From Spirochaetales bacterium (lineage in GTDB: Bacteria; Spirochaetota; Spirochaetia; SZUA-6; DRHE01): a stretch of 5,020 bases of DNA. The notes beneath the pieces are model-generated. The model made no database searches. It was not told the origin of the DNA and saw only the letters and a list, made by a program, of their open reading frames with translations. Below are positions 1-5,020 of this stretch, one piece after another. Made by a program: the position numbers and the translations under genes. The DNA lies in the NCBI GenBank assembly GCA_016930895.1, contig JAFGFV010000113.1:1-5020 (forward strand). Reading direction: 5' to 3'. Numbering within the stretch: position 1 is the first letter of the stretch; each line of letters begins with the position of its first letter.

Positions 1-413
1 CCCCCGAAGACGATGATGGGCCCCAGCTGCGAGCCGAAGGCCGCCACCGGGTAGACCGTGTTGCGCACGCTGAGAGGGAAGTAGGCCCTGGCATGCTGGA
101 TGGCATGCCCGGCCTCGTGCGCGGCGATGCCGAGGGCGGCCACGCTGGAGCCTGAGTACACGGCACGGGACAGGCGCAGGGTCCTGGACCGCGGATCGTA
201 GTGGTCTCGCAGCTCCCCCGCAACCTGCTCCACCGGCACCTGCTCCGCCCCGTGCCCGGACAGGATCCGCCGGGCAACCTCGGCACCCGTGAGCCCGCCG
301 CCAGTCCGGACTTCCCGATAGCGCGCGTAGGTGCTCCGAACGGCCGACTGGGCGATGATTCCCAGCAGGATGGCCGGAATCAGGACCCACCAGTATGAAA
401 AATACCCGATCAA
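1..413 (-). CDS. YugP-family membrane zinc metallopeptidase, N-terminal part (C-terminus outside window)
   Basis: This is a neutral zinc metallopeptidase of the YugP type, a membrane-bound family with poorly defined substrates. 137 codons are visible and the gene runs off the left edge. A hydrophobic segment at about residues 9-21 (WVLIPAILLGIIA) looks like the first membrane helix. The stretch after it (RSTYARYREVRTGGGLTGAE) fits the family N-terminus. The zinc-binding HExxH motif is seen as HEAGH at residues 99-103, within AAHEAGHAIQHA. A second hydrophobic segment begins near residue 121. I chose the TTG at 411-413: a GAGGAG ribosome site (422-427, reverse strand) lies 8 bases upstream, no ATG, GTG or other TTG codon occurs in frame upstream, and a TAG stop closes that frame near 471. 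The gene follows the lyase genes on the same strand after a 241-base gap, so it may have its own promoter. The family call is strong; the biological substrate is unknown. Confidence 0.9.
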   Translation of the reverse strand, partial: MIGYFSYWWVLIPAILLGIIAQSAVRSTYARYREVRTGGGLTGAEVARRILSGHGAEQVPVEQVAGELRDHYDPRSRTLRLSRAVYSGSSVAALGIAAHEAGHAIQHARAYFPLSVRNTVYPVAAFGSQLGPIIVFG

Positions 414-421
414 GACGTACG

Positions 422-427
422 CTCCTC
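422..427 (-). promoter_or_regulatory. Ribosome binding site deciding the TTG start of the YugP-like gene
   Basis: GAGGAG on the minus strand sits 8 bases before the TTG at 413. This is the main reason for taking TTG as the start, since no other start codon lies between it and the upstream in-frame stop. Confidence 0.75.
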
Positions 428-469
428 GAAGTGGCTGTGAAGGGGTCGCTTGCTGCGCCCCAGATTTCT

Positions 470-499
470 AAGATACTAACCCGGCGGAAGATCGTCCAA
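470..499 (-). promoter_or_regulatory. Weak candidate promoter for the YugP-like gene
   Basis: On the minus strand TTGGAC (494-499) is followed after 18 bases by TATCTT (470-475). This would start transcription near 463 and leave a leader of about 50 bases. The -35 matches the sigma-70 consensus at only 3 of 6 positions and the -10 at 4 of 6, so it is a suggestion only. The gene could also be read from the lyase promoter upstream. Confidence 0.3.
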
Positions 500-564
500 G
501 CCGGCGATGGCCCAGAGTATTGCAGCTCCCAGGGTGGGGGGCTCGAGGGTTCAGAATTTCCCGC

Positions 565-590
565 AAATTTGAAGTCGCCACTTCAAATTT
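565..590. repeat. Perfect 11-bp inverted repeat with 4-base loop
   Basis: AAATTTGAAGT (565-575) and its exact reverse complement ACTTCAAATTT (580-590) flank CGCC (576-579). It is AT-rich in a GC-rich setting. On the plus strand the stem is followed by ACCGG and a run of five T (596-600), so it is only loosely terminator-like. On the minus strand, the direction of the flanking genes, GCGGG follows directly with no T-run. It may be a transcript-end hairpin, a protein-binding palindrome or a dispersed repeat. The sequence alone does not decide. Confidence 0.85.
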
Positions 591-610
591 ACCGGTTTTT
601 CCAATGCACA

Positions 611-655
611 GAGGCCTACCCCTGGGCGCAGCGCACGACGCAGGGGAATCGCCTC
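611..655 (-). repeat. Interrupted inverted repeat at the 3' end of the lyase large-subunit gene
   Basis: GAGGC (611-615) pairs with GCCTC (651-655), and inside it CCCCTG (619-624) pairs with CAGGGG (641-646), separated by a small internal loop. It touches the stop codon of the minus-strand lyase gene (655-657). It could fold in the mRNA just after the stop, but no T-run follows on the minus strand, so it is not a standard intrinsic terminator. A role in mRNA 3'-end stability is possible. Confidence 0.4.
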
Positions 656-1812
656 TAGACGCTGATGCCGGCCCTCCAGATGGCGAACTCGGCGAAACCG
701 AAGTTTTCGGCCCTGGTTTCGGCGCCTCCGGCCACCCGCAGCAGCTCGGCGAAGATCCGCTCCCCGCAGCTCTCGACGGTCTCCTCGCCGCTCAGGATCC
801 CTCCAGCGAACACATCGAGGTTGTCCCGCAACCGCGCCCAGGTCCGGGGGTTCCCGGTGATCTTGATCACGGGCATGACCGGGTTACCCACGGGAGTGCC
901 TAGCCCCGTGGTGAACAGGCACACCTGGGCCCCGCCCGCGGCCATGCCGTTCAGGGACTCCACGTCTGCGCCCGGGGAATCCATGATCACCAGCCCGCGT
1001 CGAGTCGGGACTCCGGCGTAGCGGAGCACCTCCACCGGCGGAGTGGTCCCCCCCTTGAGGATGCAGCCTAGGGACTTTTCCTCGAGGGTGGTGAGGCCCG
1101 CCGCGATGTTGCCCGGGCTGGGATTCCCGCCCCGCAGGGAGGCCCCCATGTGGGCCACCTGGGCTTCCATGTCCCGGACCAGGCCCAAAATACCGGCGGC
1201 TACCTCCGGGTCTGCGGCCCGACGCGCCAGGATCTGCTCGGCCCCGATCAACTCGGTGGTCTCGCTCAGGATCACGGCCCCGCCCTCCCCGACAAGGCGG
1301 TCGCTGGCCGCTCCCACCGCCGGGTTGGCCGCCAGTCCCGAGGTCGGATCGGAGCCGCCGCATTCCAGGGCCACGGTCAGCTCTGAGACGGGGAAGAGCC
1401 GGCGCTTCTGCCGCGCTGCGGCCTTCAGCATCCTCCTCGCGGCAGCGGCTGCGCGGTCAGCGGCCCGGGCCGTGCCGCCCTCCTCCTGGATGACCACCAG
1501 CTCCACCGGCTTGCCCCGCGCCCGCAGCGCCTCCGCCACGGCGGCGGGCCGCGCCGTCTCGCAGCCTAGGCCCACGACTACGACGCCGAATACGTTGGGG
1601 TTGGCTCCGATCCCGACCAGGGTCCTGATGGTCATCTCGGCATCCTTGCCGATCTGACCGCAACCCAGCTGGTTGGCGGCGAACACGGCCCCGCGGGCTT
1701 CATTCGCAGCGCTTCGCGCCGTCTCGGCGGCACAGATGACCGTGGGCAGGATCAGAACGTGGTTGCGGACCCCTGGGGCACCGGAGTCGCGCTCGAAACC
1801 GGCGAAGTTCAT
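655..1812 (-). CDS. UxaA/GarD/SuyB-family lyase, large (catalytic) subunit
   Basis: The 385-residue protein corresponds to the C-terminal part of altronate dehydratase (UxaA) and galactarate dehydratase (GarD), and to the separate beta subunit of (2R)-sulfolactate sulfo-lyase (SuyB), which is of similar length. These enzymes remove water or sulfite from sugar-acid-like substrates in the cytoplasm. Visible family features are GVRNHVLILPT (14-24), NQLGCGQ (47-53, Cys51), VVGLGCE (79-85, Cys84), ECGGSDPTSG (150-159, Cys151), GGNPSPGNIAAGLTTLEEKSLG (228-249), TTGLGTPVGNPVMPVIKI (301-318) and the end EFAIWRAGISV, which matches the typical family C-terminus. The ATG at 1812 has a GGAGGT site 6 bases upstream (1819-1824) and overlaps the stop of the small-subunit gene (ATGA), so the two are translationally coupled. 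Altronate, galactarate and sulfolactate cannot be told apart here; no transporter or pathway gene is in view. Confidence 0.92.
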   Translation of the reverse strand: MNFAGFERDSGAPGVRNHVLILPTVICAAETARSAANEARGAVFAANQLGCGQIGKDAEMTIRTLVGIGANPNVFGVVVVGLGCETARPAAVAEALRARGKPVELVVIQEEGGTARAADRAAAAARRMLKAAARQKRRLFPVSELTVALECGGSDPTSGLAANPAVGAASDRLVGEGGAVILSETTELIGAEQILARRAADPEVAAGILGLVRDMEAQVAHMGASLRGGNPSPGNIAAGLTTLEEKSLGCILKGGTTPPVEVLRYAGVPTRRGLVIMDSPGADVESLNGMAAGGAQVCLFTTGLGTPVGNPVMPVIKITGNPRTWARLRDNLDVFAGGILSGEETVESCGERIFAELLRVAGGAETRAENFGFAEFAIWRAGISV

Positions 1813-2159
1813 TCCAGCACCTCCGTGGCGTTCTGCGGACTGGAAGTCTCCCCCCGGGGACTGCGGAGGTTGTGGGTGTGGACGTGCTCGCCCGCTTGGA
1901 TCGCCTGGGTCGCGGTTCCAATGGTTTCCCCGTACTTGACCACCGGGTCTCCCACCGCGTGCGCCCGCAGCGCGAGCTTGTGGTACGCAGGGATGTGATC
2001 ACGCGCCGTGAGCTGCGGGACCGCGATCCCCGCCGAACCCGAGCCGGTGCGAAGCTGGACCGGCTGGCCCGGTTCGAGGTCGGTCAGGGCGGTGGCCACA
2101 CTGTCGTGGCGGTGCAGGAGGATGGCAGCGGGGTTCGCCCGCACGTTGAGATCAGCCAT
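1809..2159 (-). CDS. SAF-domain small subunit of the UxaA/GarD/SuyA-type lyase
   Basis: The 116-residue protein matches the N-terminal SAF domain that is fused in UxaA and GarD but separate in two-subunit enzymes such as SuyAB. Seen features are HRHDSVATALTDLEPGQPV (17-35), IPAYHKLAL (56-64), VKYGETIGTAT (74-84) and AGEHVHTHNL (89-98), all typical of the family. One oddity is IPAYHK where IPxGHK is usual. The last 18 or so residues, after HNL, are a polar tail without a recognisable motif. The ATG at 2159 has AGGA 8 bases upstream (2168-2171) and a good promoter at 2191-2220. It is the first gene of the minus-strand unit and overlaps the large-subunit gene by four bases. The partner role is well supported; the substrate is not known. 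Confidence 0.9.
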   Translation of the reverse strand: MADLNVRANPAAILLHRHDSVATALTDLEPGQPVQLRTGSGSAGIAVPQLTARDHIPAYHKLALRAHAVGDPVVKYGETIGTATQAIQAGEHVHTHNLRSPRGETSSPQNATEVLE

Positions 2160-2190
2160 GTTGGAAATCCTGTAAGACTATGCTGGAGCG

Positions 2191-2220
2191 ATCTTACTGG
2201 ATCCCGGGCGGGCGCGTCAA
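2191..2220 (-). promoter_or_regulatory. Sigma-70-type promoter of the two-subunit lyase unit
   Basis: On the minus strand TTGACG (2215-2220) and TAAGAT (2191-2196) are 18 bases apart. The -35 matches the consensus at four of six positions, including the TTGAC start with only the last base and context differing, and the -10 is close to TATAAT. Transcription would start near 2184, giving a leader of about 25 bases containing the AGGA ribosome site. Confidence 0.6.
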
Positions 2221-2229
2221 AGGGGCCGG

Positions 2230-2264
2230 TGCGCCTGCCGCACAGAGGGGGGACCTCTGGCGCA
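2230..2264. repeat. Small inverted repeats in the divergent intergenic region
   Basis: CAGAGG (2243-2248) and CCTCTG (2254-2259) form a 6-bp stem around GGGGA. TGCGCC (2230-2235) and GGCGCA (2259-2264) form an outer pair that shares one base with the inner stem. It lies just upstream of the lyase promoter on the minus strand and could be an operator, but the stems are short and the region is very GC-rich, so chance is possible. Confidence 0.4.
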
Positions 2265-2300
2265 GCGGGCCGTTGCAGCGGGCCGTTGCAGCGGGCCGCC
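2262..2300. repeat. Three tandem copies of a 13-bp GC-rich unit
   Basis: GCAGCGGGCCGTT occurs at 2262-2274 and 2275-2287 exactly, and at 2288-2300 with the last two bases changed to CC. The array lies between the two divergent promoters, about 40 bases upstream of the lyase -35 and about 25 bases upstream of the proC -35. It may be slippage-generated or a cluster of regulator sites. The copy number could vary between strains. Confidence 0.9.
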
Positions 2301-2325
2301 GGAACGGACGCGCGAACCGTTCTTG

Positions 2326-2354
2326 TTTACATTTGTCAGGGCTTGTACTACACT
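2326..2354 (+). promoter_or_regulatory. Promoter of the proC-proA-proB operon
   Basis: TTTACA (2326-2331) is followed after 17 bases by TACACT (2349-2354), a plausible sigma-70 pair. A second register, TTGTTT (2323-2328) with TACTAC (2346-2351), also has 17-base spacing. Transcription would start around 2360, leaving a leader of only about 18-20 bases. That leaves no room for a T-box or other riboswitch after this start. Confidence 0.55.
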
Positions 2355-2358
2355 CCCA

Positions 2359-2373
2359 CGGACGAGGAGTCCG
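2359..2373 (+). promoter_or_regulatory. proC ribosome site in the loop of a short hairpin
   Basis: GAGGAG (2364-2369) lies 8 bases before the proC ATG and decides this start. CGGAC (2359-2363) and GTCCG (2369-2373) can pair around GAGGA, placing most of the ribosome site in the loop. The 5-bp stem would sit almost at the 5' end of the predicted transcript. Whether it affects translation is inference. Confidence 0.5.
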
Positions 2374-2377
2374 AAGC

Positions 2378-3166
2378 ATGAGGAGCGTGGGGTTCATCGG
2401 CGGCGGGAACATGGGTTTGGCCCTCGGGCAGGCTCTGGCTCGCCGTTTCCCCGAGATCGAGCTGTTCGTGTGTGACCTGCGTCCAGAGCGGGTGGTCCGC
2501 TTCCGCGAGAGCCTGCCGGCCTCCCAGGCGGCGGAGGGGCCCGGTCCCCTCGCGGCCCGTGCCGAGGTGGTGTTTCTGGCGGTGAAGCCCCAGGACCTGC
2601 CCGCGGTCCTGGAGGGGATCCGCGCGACGGATCGCCTGGTGGTGTCCATCGCCGCGGGGGTGCCGCTGGCCCGGCTGGAGCAGGCCCTGCCTTCGGCCCG
2701 GGTGGTGCGGGTCATGCCCAACACCCCCTGCCTGGTAGGGGCCATGGCTGCGGGCTACGCCTGCGGCGCGCGGGCCAGCGCCGAAGACCGGCAGACCGTG
2801 GCCGCGCTGCTCGGCGCCGCCGGATACGCCGTGGAGCTGGACGAGGAGCTGCTGGATGCGGTCACGGGCTTGAGCGGCTCCGGGCCGGCTTTCGTGGCCC
2901 GCCTCGTCGAGGCCTTCCTCGCGGCCGGCGAGGCCCTCGGCCTGCCCAAGGAGGCGGCGCGGAAGCTGTCCCTCCAGACTTTCGAGGGGACCGCGCGCCT
3001 CTTGGCGGAGACCGGGATGAGCCCGCAGGAGCTCGTGGACATGGTGAGCTCCCCGAAAGGCACCACCGTGGCGGGGCGCCGGGTTCTGGAGGCCTCCGAA
3101 TGCAGGCAGGCCATCATTGAGACGATCGCCGCGGCGGCGCGGCGCAGCAAGGAGTTGGGACGTTGA
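2378..3166 (+). CDS. proC: Pyrroline-5-carboxylate reductase (last step of proline synthesis)
   Basis: The 262-residue cytoplasmic enzyme reduces pyrroline-5-carboxylate to proline with NAD(P)H. The Rossmann nucleotide-binding loop is GFIGGGNMG (5-13), followed by FLAVKPQ (66-72), VSIAAGVP (89-96) and RVMPNTPCLVGAMAAGY (111-127). The C-terminal dimerisation domain carries the family signature AVTGLSGSGPAF (161-172) and SSPKGTTVAG (224-233). Here Lys stands where Gly is common (SPGGT). Length is usual for the family (about 260-280). The frame is open for 66 more codons upstream to 2180, but the ATG at 2378 has GAGGAG 8 bases before it, a promoter just upstream, and starts exactly where ProC proteins start. 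It is the first gene of the operon, and its stop overlaps the proA start (TTGA). Identification is secure. Confidence 0.97.
   Translation: MRSVGFIGGGNMGLALGQALARRFPEIELFVCDLRPERVVRFRESLPASQAAEGPGPLAARAEVVFLAVKPQDLPAVLEGIRATDRLVVSIAAGVPLARLEQALPSARVVRVMPNTPCLVGAMAAGYACGARASAEDRQTVAALLGAAGYAVELDEELLDAVTGLSGSGPAFVARLVEAFLAAGEALGLPKEAARKLSLQTFEGTARLLAETGMSPQELVDMVSSPKGTTVAGRRVLEASECRQAIIETIAAAARRSKELGR
3149..3154 (+). promoter_or_regulatory. Ribosome binding site deciding the proA TTG start
   Basis: AAGGAG lies inside the last codons of proC, 8 bases before the TTG at 3163 and 14 before the alternative GTG at 3169. The spacing favours TTG. Confidence 0.7.
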
Positions 3167-4452
3167 CGGTGCGCGAACAGGCCGAGGCGGCCCGGAGGGC
3201 GAGCTTCCGGCTGGCTTCGGCGGCGACCCGGATCAAGGACCAGGCCCTGGAGGCGGCGGCCTCGGCTATCGAGCGCGCCCGGGGCGAGGTCCTGGAGGAG
3301 AACCGCAAGGATCAGGAACAGGCCAGGGCCACGGGGCTCAAGGACTCGCTGCTCAAGCGTCTGGTTCTCACGGAGGGCAAGATCGAGCAGATCGTGGCCA
3401 GCGTGCGGGACCTGGTGCGCCTGGAGGACCCGGTGGGAAAGCGCAGGCTCGCCCGGGAGCTCGACGACGGGCTGGTGCTGACCCAGGTGACCGTGCCCAT
3501 TGGGGTCGTGGGGGTCATCTTCGAGTCCCGGCCGGACGCCCTCGTCCAGATCTCCACCCTGGCCCTCAAGTCCGGCAACGCCGTCATCCTGAAGGGCGGC
3601 TCGGAGGCGCTGCACTCCAACCGGGTCCTGTTCCGCTTGATCCGAACAGCCGCCGAAGAGGTAGACCCGGTGTTCCTGGGCGCCTTTCAGCTGGTCGAGA
3701 CCCGTGAGGACGTGCGGGCGCTGCTGGAGCTCGACGGCCTGATCGACCTCATGATCCCCCGGGGCTCGAACGAGCTGGTCCGCTCGATCCAGGAGTCGAC
3801 CCGCATCCCGGTGCTCGGGCACGCGGAGGGGGTCTGCCACGTGTACGTGGACGCCGACGCGGACCTGGACATGGCCGTGGAGGTGGCCTGGGACGCCAAG
3901 TGCCAGTATCCGGCGGTGTGCAACGCCATGGAGACCCTGCTGGTGCACCAGGCGGTGGCTTCTGCCTATCTGCCTCGGCTGGCGGAGCGCCTGGAAGGGG
4001 TGGAGCTGCGGGGAGACGAGAAGGCCCGCGCCCTCATCCCCTGCGGCGTGGCTACCCCGGAGGACTGGCGGACCGAGTACAACGATCTGATCCTGTCGAT
4101 CCGGGTGGTGGATTCCCTCGAAGAGGCGGTGGAGCACATCAACACCTACGGCAGCCATCACACGGACGCCATCGTGACCCGGGACCGGGCCGTTGCGGAG
4201 GGCTTCCTGGCCGGGGTGGACTCCTCTTCGGTCATGTGGAACTGCTCGACCCGGTTCGCCGACGGTTTCCGCTACGGCCTGGGGGCCGAGGTTGGCATCT
4301 CGACGGGCAAGATCCATGCTCGCGGCCCGGTCGGGCTGGAGGGGCTGGCGAGCACCAAGTACGTGCTGGAAGGCACGGGACAGGTGGTGGCGGACTACGT
4401 GGAGGGACGAAAAGTCTTCACCCATCGGGACCTGGGAGCGGAGGGGCCATGA
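3163..4452 (+). CDS. proA: Glutamate-5-semialdehyde dehydrogenase (gamma-glutamyl phosphate reductase)
   Basis: The 429-residue enzyme reduces gamma-glutamyl phosphate with NADPH to glutamate semialdehyde, which cyclises to the ProC substrate. It belongs to the aldehyde dehydrogenase superfamily. Seen motifs are PIGVVGVIFESRPDA (112-126), LKSGNAVILKGGSEA (135-149), LMIPRGSNELV (196-206), GHAEGVCHVYVD (219-230), the catalytic cysteine in YPAVCNAMETLLVH (Cys253), and STRFADGFRYGLGAEVGIST near the C-terminus. Length is slightly above the usual 415-420. The TTG at 3163 is preferred because AAGGAG (3149-3154) lies 8 bases upstream. A GTG at 3169 would be 14 bases away and would cost two residues only. 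The gene overlaps proC by four bases and proB by four bases (ATGA), so the three are likely co-transcribed and translationally coupled. Confidence 0.97.
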   Translation: MTVREQAEAARRASFRLASAATRIKDQALEAAASAIERARGEVLEENRKDQEQARATGLKDSLLKRLVLTEGKIEQIVASVRDLVRLEDPVGKRRLARELDDGLVLTQVTVPIGVVGVIFESRPDALVQISTLALKSGNAVILKGGSEALHSNRVLFRLIRTAAEEVDPVFLGAFQLVETREDVRALLELDGLIDLMIPRGSNELVRSIQESTRIPVLGHAEGVCHVYVDADADLDMAVEVAWDAKCQYPAVCNAMETLLVHQAVASAYLPRLAERLEGVELRGDEKARALIPCGVATPEDWRTEYNDLILSIRVVDSLEEAVEHINTYGSHHTDAIVTRDRAVAEGFLAGVDSSSVMWNCSTRFADGFRYGLGAEVGISTGKIHARGPVGLEGLASTKYVLEGTGQVVADYVEGRKVFTHRDLGAEGP

Positions 4453-5020
4453 GGATCCTGATCAAGATCGGCAGCGCCCTGATCAGCAGTCACAACCGGA
4501 TCCACTACCGCTGGCTCAAGGGCAAGACCCGGGAGATCGCCGCCCTGCACAGGCAGGGCAACCGGCTCATTCTGGTCAGCTCCGGCGCGGTGGCAGCGGG
4601 CATGGAGATCGAGGGGATGACCGTGCGCCCCACGGATACCCTGCAGCTGCAGCTTCTCTCCGGGATCGGCCAGATCAAGCTCATGAAGTACTACAAGGAT
4701 TACTTCAAGCCCGAGGGGATGCGGGTGGCCCAGATCCTCCTGACCCATCACAACTTCTCCAGCCGCAACGAAGAGACGACGGTCAACGCCATCATCGACG
4801 CCTACCTCGAGCGAGGGGTGATCCCCGTGGTCAACGAGAACGACATGGTCAACAAGGAGGAGGTGGAGTTCCAGCCGGTCTTCTCCGACAACGATATCCT
4901 GGCCGCGCTGGTGGCCATCCGGGCCAGGGTGGACCTGCTCCTGATTCTGACCGACGTGGACGGCCTGTTCCGGGCCAATCCCAAGAAGAACGCCCACGTG
5001 GAGTTCATCGAAGAGGTTCA
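4449..5020 (+). CDS. proB: Glutamate 5-kinase, N-terminal 190 residues (cut by window end)
   Basis: ProB phosphorylates glutamate with ATP, the first and usually proline-inhibited step of proline synthesis. The visible part is the amino-acid-kinase domain: ILIKIGSALI (3-12, Lys6 and the GS loop), LILVSSGAVAAG (40-51), LSGIGQIKLM (70-79), VAQILLTHHNF (93-103), VIPVVNENDMV (124-134), FSDNDILAALVA (145-156) and LLILTDVDGLF (164-174). These match the order and spacing of ProB. Sequence between the motifs differs from the common form, for example TLQLQLLSGIGQ where KQxLAAVGQ is usual, and VEFQPVFSDND before the DND motif. The ATG overlaps the proA stop (ATGA) with GGAGG (4440-4444) just upstream. 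Whether a C-terminal PUA domain is present cannot be seen. A sister kinase of the same superfamily is unlikely given the proC-proA context. Confidence 0.93.
   Translation, partial: MRILIKIGSALISSHNRIHYRWLKGKTREIAALHRQGNRLILVSSGAVAAGMEIEGMTVRPTDTLQLQLLSGIGQIKLMKYYKDYFKPEGMRVAQILLTHHNFSSRNEETTVNAIIDAYLERGVIPVVNENDMVNKEEVEFQPVFSDNDILAALVAIRARVDLLLILTDVDGLFRANPKKNAHVEFIEEV

Larger units (their letters stand above)
414..654. other. 241-base intergenic region between the lyase large subunit and the YugP-like gene
   Basis: I see no convincing gene here. Short open frames exist on both strands but none has a ribosome site or a recognisable protein. The region holds a weak minus-strand promoter candidate (470-499), an AT-rich perfect inverted repeat (565-590) and a longer interrupted inverted repeat (611-655). 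Between about 550 and 605 it is clearly more AT-rich than the surrounding coding DNA. Confidence 0.7.

Noticed and set aside
395..903. Short plus-strand open frames of 87 and 127 codons starting in the gap at 414-654
   Set aside because: They have no ribosome site or known domain, cross the palindrome, and run antisense into the lyase gene.
1043..1657. A 204-codon plus-strand open frame opposite the lyase large subunit
   Set aside because: It is low-complexity (Ala/Arg/Ser/Pro-rich) and antisense to a clearly conserved enzyme, so it is a shadow.
2262..2300. CRISPR-like repeat array
   Set aside because: The 13-bp units abut directly with no spacers, and no cas gene is present.
2180..2377. 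A 66-residue N-terminal extension of ProC in the same open frame
   Set aside because: It would run through the divergent control region, the tandem repeat and the promoter. It has no ProC homology, while the ATG at 2378 has an ideal ribosome site and the normal family start.
2160..2377. Proline T-box or other riboswitch upstream of proC
   Set aside because: No T-box antiterminator consensus or terminator hairpin with a T-run is seen, and the predicted leader is only about 20 bases.
2355..2385. Hammerhead-ribozyme-like words (GGACGA, GTCCGAA) before proC
   Set aside because: The conserved CUGANGA and GAAA core is not complete. The words are explained by the ribosome-site hairpin.
2755..4425. 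A 556-codon open frame on the minus strand opposite proC and proA
   Set aside because: It is a shadow caused by high GC at third codon positions of two unmistakable genes. It has no ribosome site or recognisable domain.

Overview
This is a GC-rich (about two thirds G+C by eye) bacterial chromosomal window that is densely coded. It holds two minus-strand enzyme units on the left and one plus-strand biosynthetic operon on the right. The genes do not fix the lineage. TTG starts behind strong GAGGAG/AAGGAG ribosome sites, recognisable sigma-70-type promoters, a YugP-type peptidase and a split UxaA/SuyAB-type lyase would fit a GC-rich Bacillota or another GC-rich soil or thermophilic phylum. This is inference only.

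Left part (minus strand, read right to left): a two-gene unit encodes the small SAF-domain subunit (1809-2159) and the large subunit (655-1812) of an altronate/galactarate dehydratase or sulfolactate sulfo-lyase type enzyme. The two genes overlap by four bases. Then comes a 241-base gap (414-654) with a perfect 11-bp inverted repeat, a longer interrupted inverted repeat and a weak promoter candidate. Last is the start of a YugP-family membrane zinc metallopeptidase (413 down to 1), cut off by the window edge. It begins with TTG and is easy to miss.

Centre: a divergent 218-base intergenic region (2160-2377) has a good promoter facing each way. Between them lie a small hairpin and three tandem copies of a 13-bp GC-rich unit.

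Right part (plus strand): proC, proA and proB (the last truncated by the window end) overlap one another (TTGA and ATGA junctions). Together they encode the whole glutamate-to-proline pathway: ProB phosphorylates glutamate, ProA reduces the phosphate to glutamate semialdehyde, which cyclises, and ProC reduces pyrroline-5-carboxylate to proline. The order is the reverse of the pathway, and the visible part of ProB looks divergent.

I see no CRISPR array, RNA gene, intact transposase or clearly novel multi-gene system. The most unusual items are the AT-rich palindrome at 565-590, the 13-bp tandem repeat between the divergent promoters, and the proC-proA-proB layout with a divergent ProB.
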